From Chloroflexota bacterium (GTDB lineage Bacteria; Chloroflexota; Anaerolineae; B4-G1), in the NCBI GenBank assembly GCA_011046405.1, contig DSAR01000364.1, forward strand, positions 1 through 11,414: a DNA stretch of 11,414 bases, in the 5' to 3' direction. The position numbers and the translations under genes were made by a program. A model generated the notes under the pieces. The model saw only the letters and a program-made list of their open reading frames with translations, made no database searches and was not told where the DNA came from. Of the stretch, positions 1-6,454 are shown in pieces (within the stretch, counting starts at the first letter, position 1; every line of letters begins with the position of its first letter).

Positions 1-1
1 A

Positions 2-1117
2 TTGCTGTCGGCCCTGGCCTGGCAGGCGGCTATCGCCCTGGAAAATGCCCGTCTCTTCGACGACGTGCGCCGGCAGCGGGATGAAATCAGCCGCATGAAG
101 CACTATATGGACAACATCTTCGCCAGCATTGCCAGCGGCGTGATCACCATCGACGATCAAGATGTCCTGACGACCTTCAACCGCGCGGCCGAGAAAATCC
201 TGGGTCTATCCAGCCAGCAAGCCGTCAACCATCCCTACCAGCAGGCCCTCAGCTTCTTGCGCTACACGCCATTGCCCACCCTCATACAGGATGTTCGCCA
301 GCACCAACAAGCCTACGTCGCCCAGGAGATCTCTCTCAATCTCCCCAAGGGCAATCAACGGTATCTCAGCATCAGCCTATCCCCGCTTCAAAGCAATCAC
401 CACGATACCCAGGGTGTCGCGATCGTGATGGAAGACGTGACCGAGAAAAAGGTATACGAGCACGAACGGTCGATGCTCCGTCGATACCTGCCATCCGGCC
501 TGGTGGAACAATTGCCCCAGGACCTGACTCAACTGGGGCTCAGCGAAAATCGCCAGGTGATCACCATCCTCTTTGCCGACATCCGGGGTTTCACCAGTTT
601 CAGTGAGGCCAAGCCGCCGGAGCGGGTGATGGACGTGCTGAACAACTATCTCACCCTCGCCGAGGCGGCCGTGCGCTTCAACTGGGGCATCGTGGATAAG
701 TACATGGGGGATGCCATCCTGGCACTCTTCAACACCCCCCTGCTGGAACAGGAAGATCACGCCTGGCACGCCCTGCGCATGGCATGGACGTTGAGAGAAG
801 CTATCCAGGCCTATCACCAGTACATCCCGCCAGAAGAGCAGCTCTTCATGGGGTACGGGATCTGCACCGGCGTCGTCGTCATCGGAAACGTCGGCACCGA
901 AGGACGGATGGAATACACGGCCGTGGGCGACACCGTCAACGTCGCCAAACGCCTGCAGGAAAAGGCAAAGCCGGGACAGATATTGATCTCCCACGAGACG
1001 TGGGAACGTGTCCGGGATCGCGCCCAGGCGCAAGCCCTGCCGGCGATGCGCGTCAAGGGGCGCCGGACCTACACCCGTGCCTACGAGATCACCGCGATAG
1101 ACGACCTGGGGTGGTAG
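2..1117 (+). CDS. GAF/PAS-linked class III adenylate cyclase, 5' truncated
   Basis: This signalling enzyme would make cAMP from ATP in the cytoplasm. The start lies outside the window: the first residues (ALAWQAAIALENARLFDDV) are the typical last helix of a GAF domain, so the N-terminal part is missing. A PAS domain follows at about residues 35-150 (visible numbering), then a short linker helix and the cyclase catalytic domain at about 185-360. Metal-binding aspartates are D193 (FADIRGF) and D237 (YMGDAI). K233 is the adenine-selecting lysine. N313 and R317 (TVNVAKRL) are the transition-state residues. The second substrate-selecting position, usually Asp, is T306 (EYTAVGD), which places it in the class IIIb group, several members of which respond to bicarbonate. 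The catalytic set is complete, so it should be active. The gene ends at TAG and converges on the minus-strand dsrE-like gene 26 bases away. The ligands of GAF and PAS cannot be told. Confidence 0.9.
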   Translation: MLSALAWQAAIALENARLFDDVRRQRDEISRMKHYMDNIFASIASGVITIDDQDVLTTFNRAAEKILGLSSQQAVNHPYQQALSFLRYTPLPTLIQDVRQHQQAYVAQEISLNLPKGNQRYLSISLSPLQSNHHDTQGVAIVMEDVTEKKVYEHERSMLRRYLPSGLVEQLPQDLTQLGLSENRQVITILFADIRGFTSFSEAKPPERVMDVLNNYLTLAEAAVRFNWGIVDKYMGDAILALFNTPLLEQEDHAWHALRMAWTLREAIQAYHQYIPPEEQLFMGYGICTGVVVIGNVGTEGRMEYTAVGDTVNVAKRLQEKAKPGQILISHETWERVRDRAQAQALPAMRVKGRRTYTRAYEITAIDDLGW

Positions 1118-1143
1118 TCGCGGGTCGCGGGTCACGTGTCGGG

Positions 1144-1587
1144 CTAGATGAACAGGGTGATCTCGGATTCTCGGGCCTCCTGGACGTAGGAGCCCACGGC
1201 GCCGTAGACATCGATCAGATCCTCGCGGAGATCTTGTTTGCCGATGCCCATGATCTCCATCGTCATCTCGCAGGCGATGATCTGCCCCCCCAACTCCTTG
1301 AAATCCTGCAATAGCTTCTCCAGGGAAGCGACGTTCGCTTTCTTCATCCGCTGTTTGATCATCCACTTGCCCAGGCCGAGGAAATTCATCTTAGAAAGCG
1401 GGCCTTTTTCGAGCCCACCTTTCTGCAAGCGCTGAAGTCCCCAGAACGTGAAGTAAATGGAGGCCTCCATGCCCATCGCCAGCGCGCCGTTGCCGATGAT
1501 CAACGCACTGTAGACCTTATCCATATCCCCGCTGTGCAAAACGATAGTCGTTTTCTGTGTTTCGTGCAACTTATTTGCCTCGTTCAT
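1144..1587 (-). CDS. DsrE2-type DsrE/DsrF-like sulfur carrier protein
   Basis: This 147-residue protein belongs to the DsrE/DsrF-like family in its DsrE2 form. Members are small cytoplasmic or membrane-associated proteins thought to carry sulfur as a persulfide between TusA-like partners and sulfur enzymes. The family pattern is visible: an N-terminal beta strand (TTIVLHSGDMDKV), a glycine-rich segment with IYFTFWGL at 45-51, a basic middle part, and ACEMTMEIMGI at 105-115, which holds the only cysteine, C106, the expected persulfide residue. The ATG at 1585-1587 follows a strong GAGGAGAGG site. It is the last gene of the minus-strand sulfur block, but lies 210 bases behind the rubrerythrin gene, downstream of a terminator and a possibly structured RNA. 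No clear promoter is visible between that terminator and the start codon, so read-through may set its expression. The partner protein is not known. Confidence 0.85.
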   Translation of the reverse strand: MNEANKLHETQKTTIVLHSGDMDKVYSALIIGNGALAMGMEASIYFTFWGLQRLQKGGLEKGPLSKMNFLGLGKWMIKQRMKKANVASLEKLLQDFKELGGQIIACEMTMEIMGIGKQDLREDLIDVYGAVGSYVQEARESEITLFI

Positions 1588-1629
1588 TGCCCTCTCCTCG
1601 TCGATCCATATCTACCCACGTGATCAAAT

Positions 1630-1670
1630 AAAAAAGGCCAGGTTTCCGCCAGAACGGCATCAACCTGACC
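1630..1670 (-). terminator. Intrinsic terminator between rubrerythrin and dsrE-like genes
   Basis: Read on the minus strand, GGTCAGGTT (1670-1662) pairs with AACCTGGCC (1644-1636) in a 9-bp stem with one G-U pair. A 3-bp GCC/GGC stem can form in the loop. Six T residues (1635-1630) follow directly. The plus-strand side has no T run, so it works only for minus-strand transcription. It either ends the IscS-to-rubrerythrin transcript or attenuates transcription into the dsrE-like gene, whose start codon is 42 bases further on. Confidence 0.8.
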
Positions 1671-1797
1671 ATCACCCATCCCGTCAGACTCTCAGGCCCA
1701 ATACGGCCTAGTAAGCATTGCAGGGCATCCGCCTTACGTGCTTTCTTTCAGAGGGGTGAAAACCCCAAGGGTCTGAGTCCAAGGGCCTATACGCCGT
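1671..1797 (-). ncRNA. Candidate structured leader RNA upstream of the terminator
   Basis: The gap after the rubrerythrin stop codon can fold, on the minus strand, as a branched structure. TCAGAC (1776-1771) pairs with GTCTGA (1689-1684) as a closing helix. Inside are three hairpins: GGGGT/ACCCC (1766-1762 with 1757-1753), GTAAG/CTTAC (1737-1733 with 1715-1711) and AGGCC/GGCCT (1709-1705 with 1698-1694). A competing pairing, AGGCCC (1788-1783) with GGGCCT (1699-1694), would break the third hairpin. The intrinsic terminator follows at once, then the dsrE-like gene. This is the layout of an attenuator or riboswitch, but I do not recognise a known class, and no conservation data are available. 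It could also be ordinary intergenic sequence with chance helices. Confidence 0.35.
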
Positions 1798-2253
1798 TCA
1801 GTTATCGCTCAACAGGTCGTCGTATTCGACTTCGAAACGCAGTTTGTGTCTGGCTTCTTCCTGCGCCAGGGCCAAGAAGGTCGTCTTGACGTTTTCGTCC
1901 TCAGTGCTGGAGGCAAGGTCATTATACAATTTGAAAGCGGCCTTCTCCTTCTTCATCGCCACGACCAGGGCGTCCTGGTAACTCATGTCGTCGGTCGGTG
2001 TGACGCTCACCAGATAATCGGCGATTTTCAGATCCAGCACGCGCTCCTTGGACGGCTGGAAAGAAGCCCCGCTCTTGACAGCCACGAGCTTCGCCTTGTG
2101 CTGCTTCTCCTCGTCAGCAAATTCCTCGAAAACGCGCTGCATCCAGGGTTTATCCACCCTGGCGGCCAGGTTCGTGTAAAACGCAGCCGCCTCCTCCTCC
2201 CGCTTGATGGCAAAATCCAAAATCTCGTCGACAGAATCCCAGTGTTTTTTCAT
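1798..2253 (-). CDS. Rubrerythrin-type ferritin-like diiron protein without rubredoxin domain
   Basis: This 151-residue four-helix-bundle protein probably reduces hydrogen peroxide at a diiron site in the cytoplasm, or otherwise handles iron or oxygen. The diiron ligand pattern appears twice: a Glu in the KREEEAAAFY helix (about E20) with E49-x-x-H52 (EEKQH), and E103 (KKEKAAFKLY) with E133-x-x-H136 (QEEARH). The C-terminal rubredoxin domain of classical rubrerythrin, with its two CxxC motifs, is absent; the protein has no cysteine, so electrons must come from another carrier. I chose the ATG at 2251-2253 because AAGGAGA stands 5-6 bases upstream. An upstream TTG frame would overlap tusA without a ribosome site. 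It follows tusA by 26 bases and is the last gene before the terminator. Ferritin-like proteins with this motif set differ in function, so the peroxidase role is family-based. Confidence 0.85.
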   Translation of the reverse strand: MKKHWDSVDEILDFAIKREEEAAAFYTNLAARVDKPWMQRVFEEFADEEKQHKAKLVAVKSGASFQPSKERVLDLKIADYLVSVTPTDDMSYQDALVVAMKKEKAAFKLYNDLASSTEDENVKTTFLALAQEEARHKLRFEVEYDDLLSDN

Positions 2254-2279
2254 TTTATCTCCTTGTATCACGTGTACGA

Positions 2280-2540
2280 TCAACGCTGGATACGTATCTT
2301 CCAGTCGGTGTCGGTCCCTTCGACACTCAGCAAACCTAACCCCAACGCCTTGACCGCCATCGGTATCTCTTTCTTCGAGGCCGGGTGTGAGCCGAGCACC
2401 TCGATGACGTCACCCTCTGAGGCCTGGCGCAACGCCTTGCGCACCTCGACCAGGGGGACCGGACAGGTCTCGCCAATACAATTGACCTTGATCTCCTTGG
2501 GGCATTCTGGCCCATCACAATCAACCCTAATTTCCGGCAT
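2280..2540 (-). CDS. tusA: TusA/SirA-family sulfur carrier protein
   Basis: This 86-residue cytoplasmic protein carries sulfane sulfur as a cysteine persulfide and passes it to partners in tRNA thiolation, cofactor synthesis or sulfur metabolism. The signature CPVP motif is at 26-29 (C26 is the carrier cysteine), followed by the helix LVEVRKALRQ and the strand GDVIEVLGSHP, which is the standard TusA fold. It has an unusual N-terminal addition of about 15 residues with C8 and C13 (C-x4-C), plus C21 just before the motif, giving four cysteines in the first 26 residues. The ATG at 2538-2540 has GGAGGG upstream; the start is 11 bases after the iscU stop, so the two genes are probably co-translated. 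The neighbours (IscS-like, IscU, DsrE2) argue that it feeds sulfur into Fe-S assembly here, which is inference. Confidence 0.88.
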   Translation of the reverse strand: MPEIRVDCDGPECPKEIKVNCIGETCPVPLVEVRKALRQASEGDVIEVLGSHPASKKEIPMAVKALGLGLLSVEGTDTDWKIRIQR

Positions 2541-2551
2541 CGTTTCCCTCC

Positions 2552-3190
2552 TCACGCTGCAACAAACTCGACCACGACCTCTTCGACGTCCCACAAAGAC
2601 TCGATCTTTTCCAAAATTTCCTCCCGGATGTTGTTGGCAAATTGGTGATCTTCGGGCAGATCAATCGCTACACGAACTATCCCACCGTCTACCTGGATAT
2701 CTTCGACCAGATTGGTCCGCACGAGGTCCAGGCCAACGACCGGATTCATCACCCGCTTCAAGCGCTTGCGAACGACTTCGACCGTCGTGGGCGCGCGTTC
2801 CTTGATCAAGCCATGCTTCTCCTCGTAATTCTCAATGGCGGCCCGCAACCCGTCCACCGCCAACACCGAGCAGTGAGTTTTGATCGGCGGCAACCCGCCC
2901 AGTTCATCAGAAGCCTCTTTCCACGAGATCTTTTTCGCCTCCTCCAGGGTCTTCCCCTTGGCCATCTCAGTGATGATTGAACCGGTGGCGATGTTGGAAG
3001 CGCAGCCGTACGATTCGAACTTGACGTCGGTGATAACCTGCGTTTCCTCGTCCACTTTCAGGTAGATCGCGACCATATCTCCACAAGCCGGGCTCCCCTC
3101 GACCGACTTGGCGTCGGCATCCTCAATCTCACCTACGTTCTGGGGATTCCGGAAATGTTCCATGACGAGTTCACTATATGGTAATGGCAT
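2552..3190 (-). CDS. iscU: IscU/NifU-type Fe-S scaffold fused to a MIP18 (DUF59) domain
   Basis: This protein of 212 residues has two domains. Residues 1-125 are an IscU/NifU_N scaffold on which Fe-S clusters are built. The three cluster cysteines are present: C36 and the nearby D38 (SPACGD), C63 (YGCAS) and C107, preceded by H106 (KTHCS). Residues about 137-212 match the MIP18/DUF59 fold (VMNPVVGLDLV, then VEDIQVDGGIVRVAIDLP), a domain of SufT, PaaD and the N-terminus of Mrp/ApbC-type carriers, all linked to Fe-S maturation. The cysteine often found after the last strand in that domain is missing (LPEDHQFAN). Ordinary IscU is about 125-130 residues, and NifU carries a CxxC Nfu domain at its C-terminus instead. 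The start at 3190 follows AAAGGAAGG. It lies 220 bases after ferritin and 11 bases before tusA. Confidence 0.88.
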   Translation of the reverse strand: MPLPYSELVMEHFRNPQNVGEIEDADAKSVEGSPACGDMVAIYLKVDEETQVITDVKFESYGCASNIATGSIITEMAKGKTLEEAKKISWKEASDELGGLPPIKTHCSVLAVDGLRAAIENYEEKHGLIKERAPTTVEVVRKRLKRVMNPVVGLDLVRTNLVEDIQVDGGIVRVAIDLPEDHQFANNIREEILEKIESLWDVEEVVVEFVAA

Positions 3191-3410
3191 AATATCCTTC
3201 CTTTAACCCGTGGGCTCTCTGGTAGTTTGCGTGGTCAGCTTAGCAAACGGTCAATTTTTCGCCACGAATTACACGAATTTTCACTAATTTTTGGATTTTT
3301 CGTGTTAATTCGTGGCCAATTTATCACCACGAGCACGCGAACTCCCAAAGAACCGCCACGTGGGGCCTGGCTGCTAAGGCTCCAGACCACCCAGAGATCT
3401 CAAACCTCGA
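3191..3410 (-). other. Intergenic region between ferritin and iscU-like genes
   Basis: I see no gene in this 220-base gap. Its centre is more AT-rich than its surroundings and holds an inverted CACGAATT repeat (listed separately). A TTGACC at 3254-3249 on the minus strand could be a -35 box for the iscU-like gene, but no convincing -10 box lies 16-19 bases further on. The iscU ribosome site AAAGGAAGG ends the region. Confidence 0.5.
3261..3316. repeat. Imperfect inverted CACGAATT repeat
   Basis: GCCACGAATT-ACACGAA (3261-3277) is mirrored by TTCGTGT-TAATTCGTGGC (3299-3316), with one extra T and a 21-base AT-rich loop. A decayed third copy (CCACGAGCACGCGAAC) lies at about 3327-3342. The same CACGAA word recurs in the gap at 6506-6546 and, inverted, in the array at 6592-6691. 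It looks like a dispersed intergenic repeat family. Transcribed, it could form a long hairpin, but there is no T run after it. Confidence 0.7.
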
Positions 3411-3902
3411 TCAACCCGCACGCTGGCCCAACGCCCGGTCGAGCATAATGAGTGCGTTTCCGTGATCGCCCGCCATCTCCAGCGTCCCCAGGATTTCCGA
3501 GGCGCTGGCTTCCTCTTCGACCTGCTCTTCAATAAACCAATGTAACATCACCTGGGATGGATAATCTTTCTCCGTCAAAGCCAAATCGTAGAGATTGTGA
3601 ATCAACGCGGTCACCTTGCGCTCGTGTTCCAACGTGGCTTCGAAGACCGCCCGGGGCGATTCGAAATCCGCCTGCGGTTGGTCGATCGCGAACAACGTCA
3701 CCCGCCCACCCCGTTCATTGACGAAATCGAAAAATTTCATCGCGTGCGAGACCTCTTCCTGGCTCTGCACGCGCATCCAGTGGGCGAAGCCCGGCAGGTT
3801 CTCATCCTCGAAATAGGCGGCCATCGAAAGGTACAAATAGGCCGAGTACAATTCGTCCCTGATCTGTTCATTGATTGCATCGAGCATCTTTTGACTCAAC
3901 AT
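3411..3902 (-). CDS. ftnA: Ferritin (FtnA-type iron storage protein)
   Basis: This 163-residue non-heme ferritin would form a 24-subunit shell that oxidises ferrous iron and stores it as mineral in the cytoplasm. The ferroxidase residues fall at the same numbers as in E. coli FtnA: E17 (RDELYSAY), E50 and H53 (EEVSH), E94 (HERKV), Q127 and E130 (EEQVEEE). There is no heme-binding methionine pattern of bacterioferritin. The start at 3902 was chosen because AAGGAGAG lies just upstream and the sequence then begins MLSQKMLDAIN, as ferritins do; the frame is open further up but without a ribosome site. The gene begins 43 bases after the IscS-like gene and is probably on the same transcript. Iron release from it could supply the scaffold encoded downstream, which is inference. 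Confidence 0.93.
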   Translation of the reverse strand: MLSQKMLDAINEQIRDELYSAYLYLSMAAYFEDENLPGFAHWMRVQSQEEVSHAMKFFDFVNERGGRVTLFAIDQPQADFESPRAVFEATLEHERKVTALIHNLYDLALTEKDYPSQVMLHWFIEEQVEEEASASEILGTLEMAGDHGNALIMLDRALGQRAG

Positions 3903-3945
3903 TTTTCTCTCCTTAATGAGTGTGTGAATTTGAATGATAGGCGTT

Positions 3946-5109
3946 TCAACGTTTGCCCAACGGGCTGATCCGGCGCAGATCCGCAACAACCTCGGTCACT
4001 GCCTCCACCACCCCATCCACGTGCGCCTCTTCGTTGAAACGTCCAAAGGTGAAGCGCACCGACCCGTGAGCCCGCTCGTGGTTGCCGCCAATCGCCAGGA
4101 TGACGTGGCTGGCCTCCAGCGAGCGACTGAAACAGGCGGAACCGGTGCTGACGGCGAAACCGCGCATATCCAGATGCAGCAGCAGCGACTCGCCTTCGAC
4201 GAAGCGGAAAGAGATATTGGCGTTGTGGGGCAGGCGATGGACCGGATGGCCGTTCACGCGGGTGTCCGCTATTTCCAACAACAACGTCGTCAAGCGCTCG
4301 CGCATCGCCTGCAGACGGGCCGTCTCCTCCGGGGTGGCCAACTCGAGCGCCTTGGCAAAACCCACGGCCCCGGGGATATTCTCGACGCCCGGCCGCAGAT
4401 CGAACTCCTGGAAACCGCCGTCCATCCACTTGCGGATCGGGGTGCCTTCCCGGACGTACAATCCGCCGATCCCTTTGGGGCCATGGACGGTGTGGGCCGA
4501 AACGGTCGCCAGATCGATCGGCGTCTCTCGCACGTCCAGGGGCGCGCGGGGGAAACTGTGGGTCACGTCGCTATGAAAGAGCACGTCTTTCTCGCGGCAT
4601 ATGTCGCCAATCGCTTGCAAGTCCTGCACCGTGCCGATCTCCTGATTGGCCCCCTGGATGGAGACGAGGATCGTCTCCGGCGTGATGGTCTCGCGCAGGT
4701 GATCCAGATCCACGCGCCCGTCCTCGTCCACCGAGGCGTAGACAATCTCAAAGCCCTGCTTGCCCAACGCGCGAGCGCTGTAGAGCACCGGGAAATCCTC
4801 GATTGGGCTGACGATGATGCGCCGGCCTTTCTTTTCGGCCAGGGCCGCGGCCACGCCCTTGATGGCCAAATTGCTCGATTCAGTGCTCCCGGAAGTGAAG
4901 ACAAATTCCTCGGGAGACGCCCCCAGGGCGCTGGCGATCTGGCCCCGGGCCTCGTCCAGCGCGTCGCGCGCGTCTATACCCAGCGAGTACCCAAACTGGG
5001 ACGTGGCGACGGCGTAAACGTCGAAGAAGTAGGGCTGCATCGCTTCCAGAACCCGCTCGTCCAGGCGCGTCGCGGCAGCGTTATCGAGATAGACGACCTC
5101 TTGGAACAT
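3946..5109 (-). CDS. iscS: IscS/NifS-like protein lacking the PLP lysine (probably not a desulfurase)
   Basis: This 387-residue protein has the fold-type I framework of cysteine desulfurases over its full length: YLDNAAATR at 7-15, FTSGSTESSNLAIKG at 71-85, VQDLQAIGDIC, and GSACFSRSLEASHV around the mobile-loop cysteine C326. The numbering is almost that of E. coli IscS, so active-site residues can be compared. The Schiff-base lysine K206 is Thr207 (SAHTVHGPKG), codon ACC. The PLP-stacking His104 is Asp105 (IEDFPVL). N155 is Gln156 and Q183 is His184. D181, H206 and T76 are kept. It therefore probably does not hold PLP as an internal aldimine. Archaeoglobus fulgidus IscS also lacks this lysine and shares a cluster with IscU through its cysteine. 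The ATG at 5109 follows AAAGGAGA; it leads the operon and has its own promoter. Confidence 0.87.
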   Translation of the reverse strand: MFQEVVYLDNAAATRLDERVLEAMQPYFFDVYAVATSQFGYSLGIDARDALDEARGQIASALGASPEEFVFTSGSTESSNLAIKGVAAALAEKKGRRIIVSPIEDFPVLYSARALGKQGFEIVYASVDEDGRVDLDHLRETITPETILVSIQGANQEIGTVQDLQAIGDICREKDVLFHSDVTHSFPRAPLDVRETPIDLATVSAHTVHGPKGIGGLYVREGTPIRKWMDGGFQEFDLRPGVENIPGAVGFAKALELATPEETARLQAMRERLTTLLLEIADTRVNGHPVHRLPHNANISFRFVEGESLLLHLDMRGFAVSTGSACFSRSLEASHVILAIGGNHERAHGSVRFTFGRFNEEAHVDGVVEAVTEVVADLRRISPLGKR

Positions 5110-5148
5110 GCCTTTCTCCTTTCTTAGCATCACGCCCAATCTACGTAA

Positions 5149-5177
5149 AGTGTATCACAATTGAATAATAAAGTCAA
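5149..5177 (-). promoter_or_regulatory. Sigma70-type promoter for the IscS-like gene
   Basis: On the minus strand TTGACT (5177-5172) and TACACT (5154-5149) are separated by 17 bases of AT-rich sequence. Both hexamers are close to the housekeeping consensus. The -35 box overlaps the stop codon of the M20 gene upstream, so the Fe-S block can be transcribed separately from it. The predicted start is near 5142, giving a leader of roughly 30 bases that ends in the AAGGAGA ribosome site. I see no clear operator. Confidence 0.7.
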
Positions 5178-6454
5178 TACTCATCTGTTAAATTTGCATT
5201 AGAATCAAGCCTCGCCCATCGCAACACAGTCTGTAGCAGCACGTTCGCGCCGTTCACGCAATCCGCCCAGCGCGTGAACTCGTCCGGCGAGTGGCTGACG
5301 CCGCCCACCGACGGCACGAAAAGCATCCCCGCCGGGCACACCCGGGCCAGCGACTGAGCGTCGTGCCCGGCCCCCGAAGGGAGCGAGACGTGGGAAAGCC
5401 CCAGCCCATCGGCCGCCTGGGCGATGAGTGATTGCACCCGCGCGTCCAGCAGCGCCGGCTCGCACCGGCCCTGCCACGCCACCTCCAGGCCCAGCCCGAA
5501 GGTCGCCGCCTGCTCCCGTGCTAACGCCAACAGATCGGCCTCCAACCGGTCCAACGTCTCCGCCTCTGGCGACCGGAACTCCAACGCCAGCGCCACCGCG
5601 CCGGGGATGATGTTGTAGGCCCCGGGCGAGAAGTGCATGTCACCCACGTTGACCACGCCACCGGCGTAATCGGCCATCACCAGTTCCCGCGCCCGGAGCG
5701 TGAAAGCACACGCCCCCTGCGCGGCGTCCGCTCGCTCCGCCATCGAGGTCGTCCCGGCGTGGTTGGCCTGCCCGGTGAACGTCAACCGGTACGAGCAGTA
5801 ACCGACGATGCCTGTCACGACGCCCACGTCCACCCCGGCGTCGACCAGGCGCGCGCCCTGCTCGACGTGCAATTCCAGGTAGCCCGCCAGCGTCGCCGGA
5901 TCGCGCCGCACGCCCAGCACGCTTTCGTCGGTCAGCCCGGCCCGCGCGAACCCGGCCGCCAGGACCTCCCGCCCGCCGCGGGGCTGGCGCAACTCATCAG
6001 GATCCAACGTACCGGCCAGCGCGGCGCTGCCCAGCAGGCCCACCAGCGTCCCCTCCTCGTCGGTGAAGTCGATCGCCTCCAGGTGGACGGGCAACGCGAG
6101 CCCCGTCTCCTGCACGACGCGCAGCACCTCCAGGGCGGCCAGCACGCCCAACGCACCGTCGTACCGCCCGCCCCGGGGCACCGAGTCCAGGTGGGAGCCC
6201 AGGAGCAGGATCGGCGCGCCCGGCGGGCCGCAGGCCAGGCAGGCGGAGTGATTGCCCGCGCCGTCGGTGCGGAACCCCAGCCCGTCCGCCTCGGCCCGCT
6301 CCCGGAACCACGCCCGCGCCGCCAGGTGGGCCTCCCCCAGCGCCGGCCGGTGCACGCCGCCGTCACGGGTAGCCCCGATCTGCGCCAGCGCTTCAAAATC
6401 AGCGCGCAGGCGGGTTTGGTCGATGCGTAGACTATCTTTCGCGACGTTCATCAT
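5174..6454 (-). CDS. M20-family amidohydrolase (N-carbamoyl-L-amino acid hydrolase / allantoate amidohydrolase type)
   Basis: This 426-residue metal-dependent amidase belongs to the hydantoinase/carbamoylase branch of peptidase family M20. It would hydrolyse an N-carbamoyl amino acid, allantoate or ureidoglycolate-type substrate in the cytoplasm. The dinuclear metal ligands are visible: H88 and D99 (GSHLDSVPRGGRYDG), E133/E134 (DFTDEEGT), H196 (ELHVEQG) and H388 (GVSHSPDEF). The dimerisation domain includes FTGQANHAGTTSM. The exact substrate cannot be read from these motifs. The start at 6454 (MMNVAKDS) has GGAG 6 bases upstream. The frame stays open to 6562, but that extension is encoded by CACGAA-type repeats and has no ribosome site. 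It stands alone between a repeat-rich gap and the promoter of the Fe-S block. Its GC content is clearly higher than that of the Fe-S genes. The 8-oxoguanine deaminase-like gene further upstream could suggest purine breakdown. Confidence 0.85.
   Translation of the reverse strand: MMNVAKDSLRIDQTRLRADFEALAQIGATRDGGVHRPALGEAHLAARAWFRERAEADGLGFRTDGAGNHSACLACGPPGAPILLLGSHLDSVPRGGRYDGALGVLAALEVLRVVQETGLALPVHLEAIDFTDEEGTLVGLLGSAALAGTLDPDELRQPRGGREVLAAGFARAGLTDESVLGVRRDPATLAGYLELHVEQGARLVDAGVDVGVVTGIVGYCSYRLTFTGQANHAGTTSMAERADAAQGACAFTLRARELVMADYAGGVVNVGDMHFSPGAYNIIPGAVALALEFRSPEAETLDRLEADLLALAREQAATFGLGLEVAWQGRCEPALLDARVQSLIAQAADGLGLSHVSLPSGAGHDAQSLARVCPAGMLFVPSVGGVSHSPDEFTRWADCVNGANVLLQTVLRWARLDSNANLTDEY

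Noticed and set aside
377..1366. Minus-strand open frame across the cyclase and dsrE-like genes
   Set aside because: It overlaps two genes with strong family motifs and has low-complexity composition.
1684..1776. tRNA or TPP riboswitch in the branched fold before the dsrE-like gene
   Set aside because: There is no acceptor stem, TTC loop or CCA-type end. The CCTGAGAG word resembles part of a TPP element, but the other conserved TPP segments are absent.
4473..4493. Lys212 (GPKG) as the missing PLP lysine of the IscS-like protein
   Set aside because: That lysine is also conserved in normal desulfurases next to the true Schiff-base lysine; the residue in the correct place is Thr207.
3934..5127. 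Long open frame on the plus strand opposite the IscS-like gene
   Set aside because: It mirrors the coding strand, has no ribosome site and no recognisable protein pattern, while the minus-strand reading shows clear family motifs.
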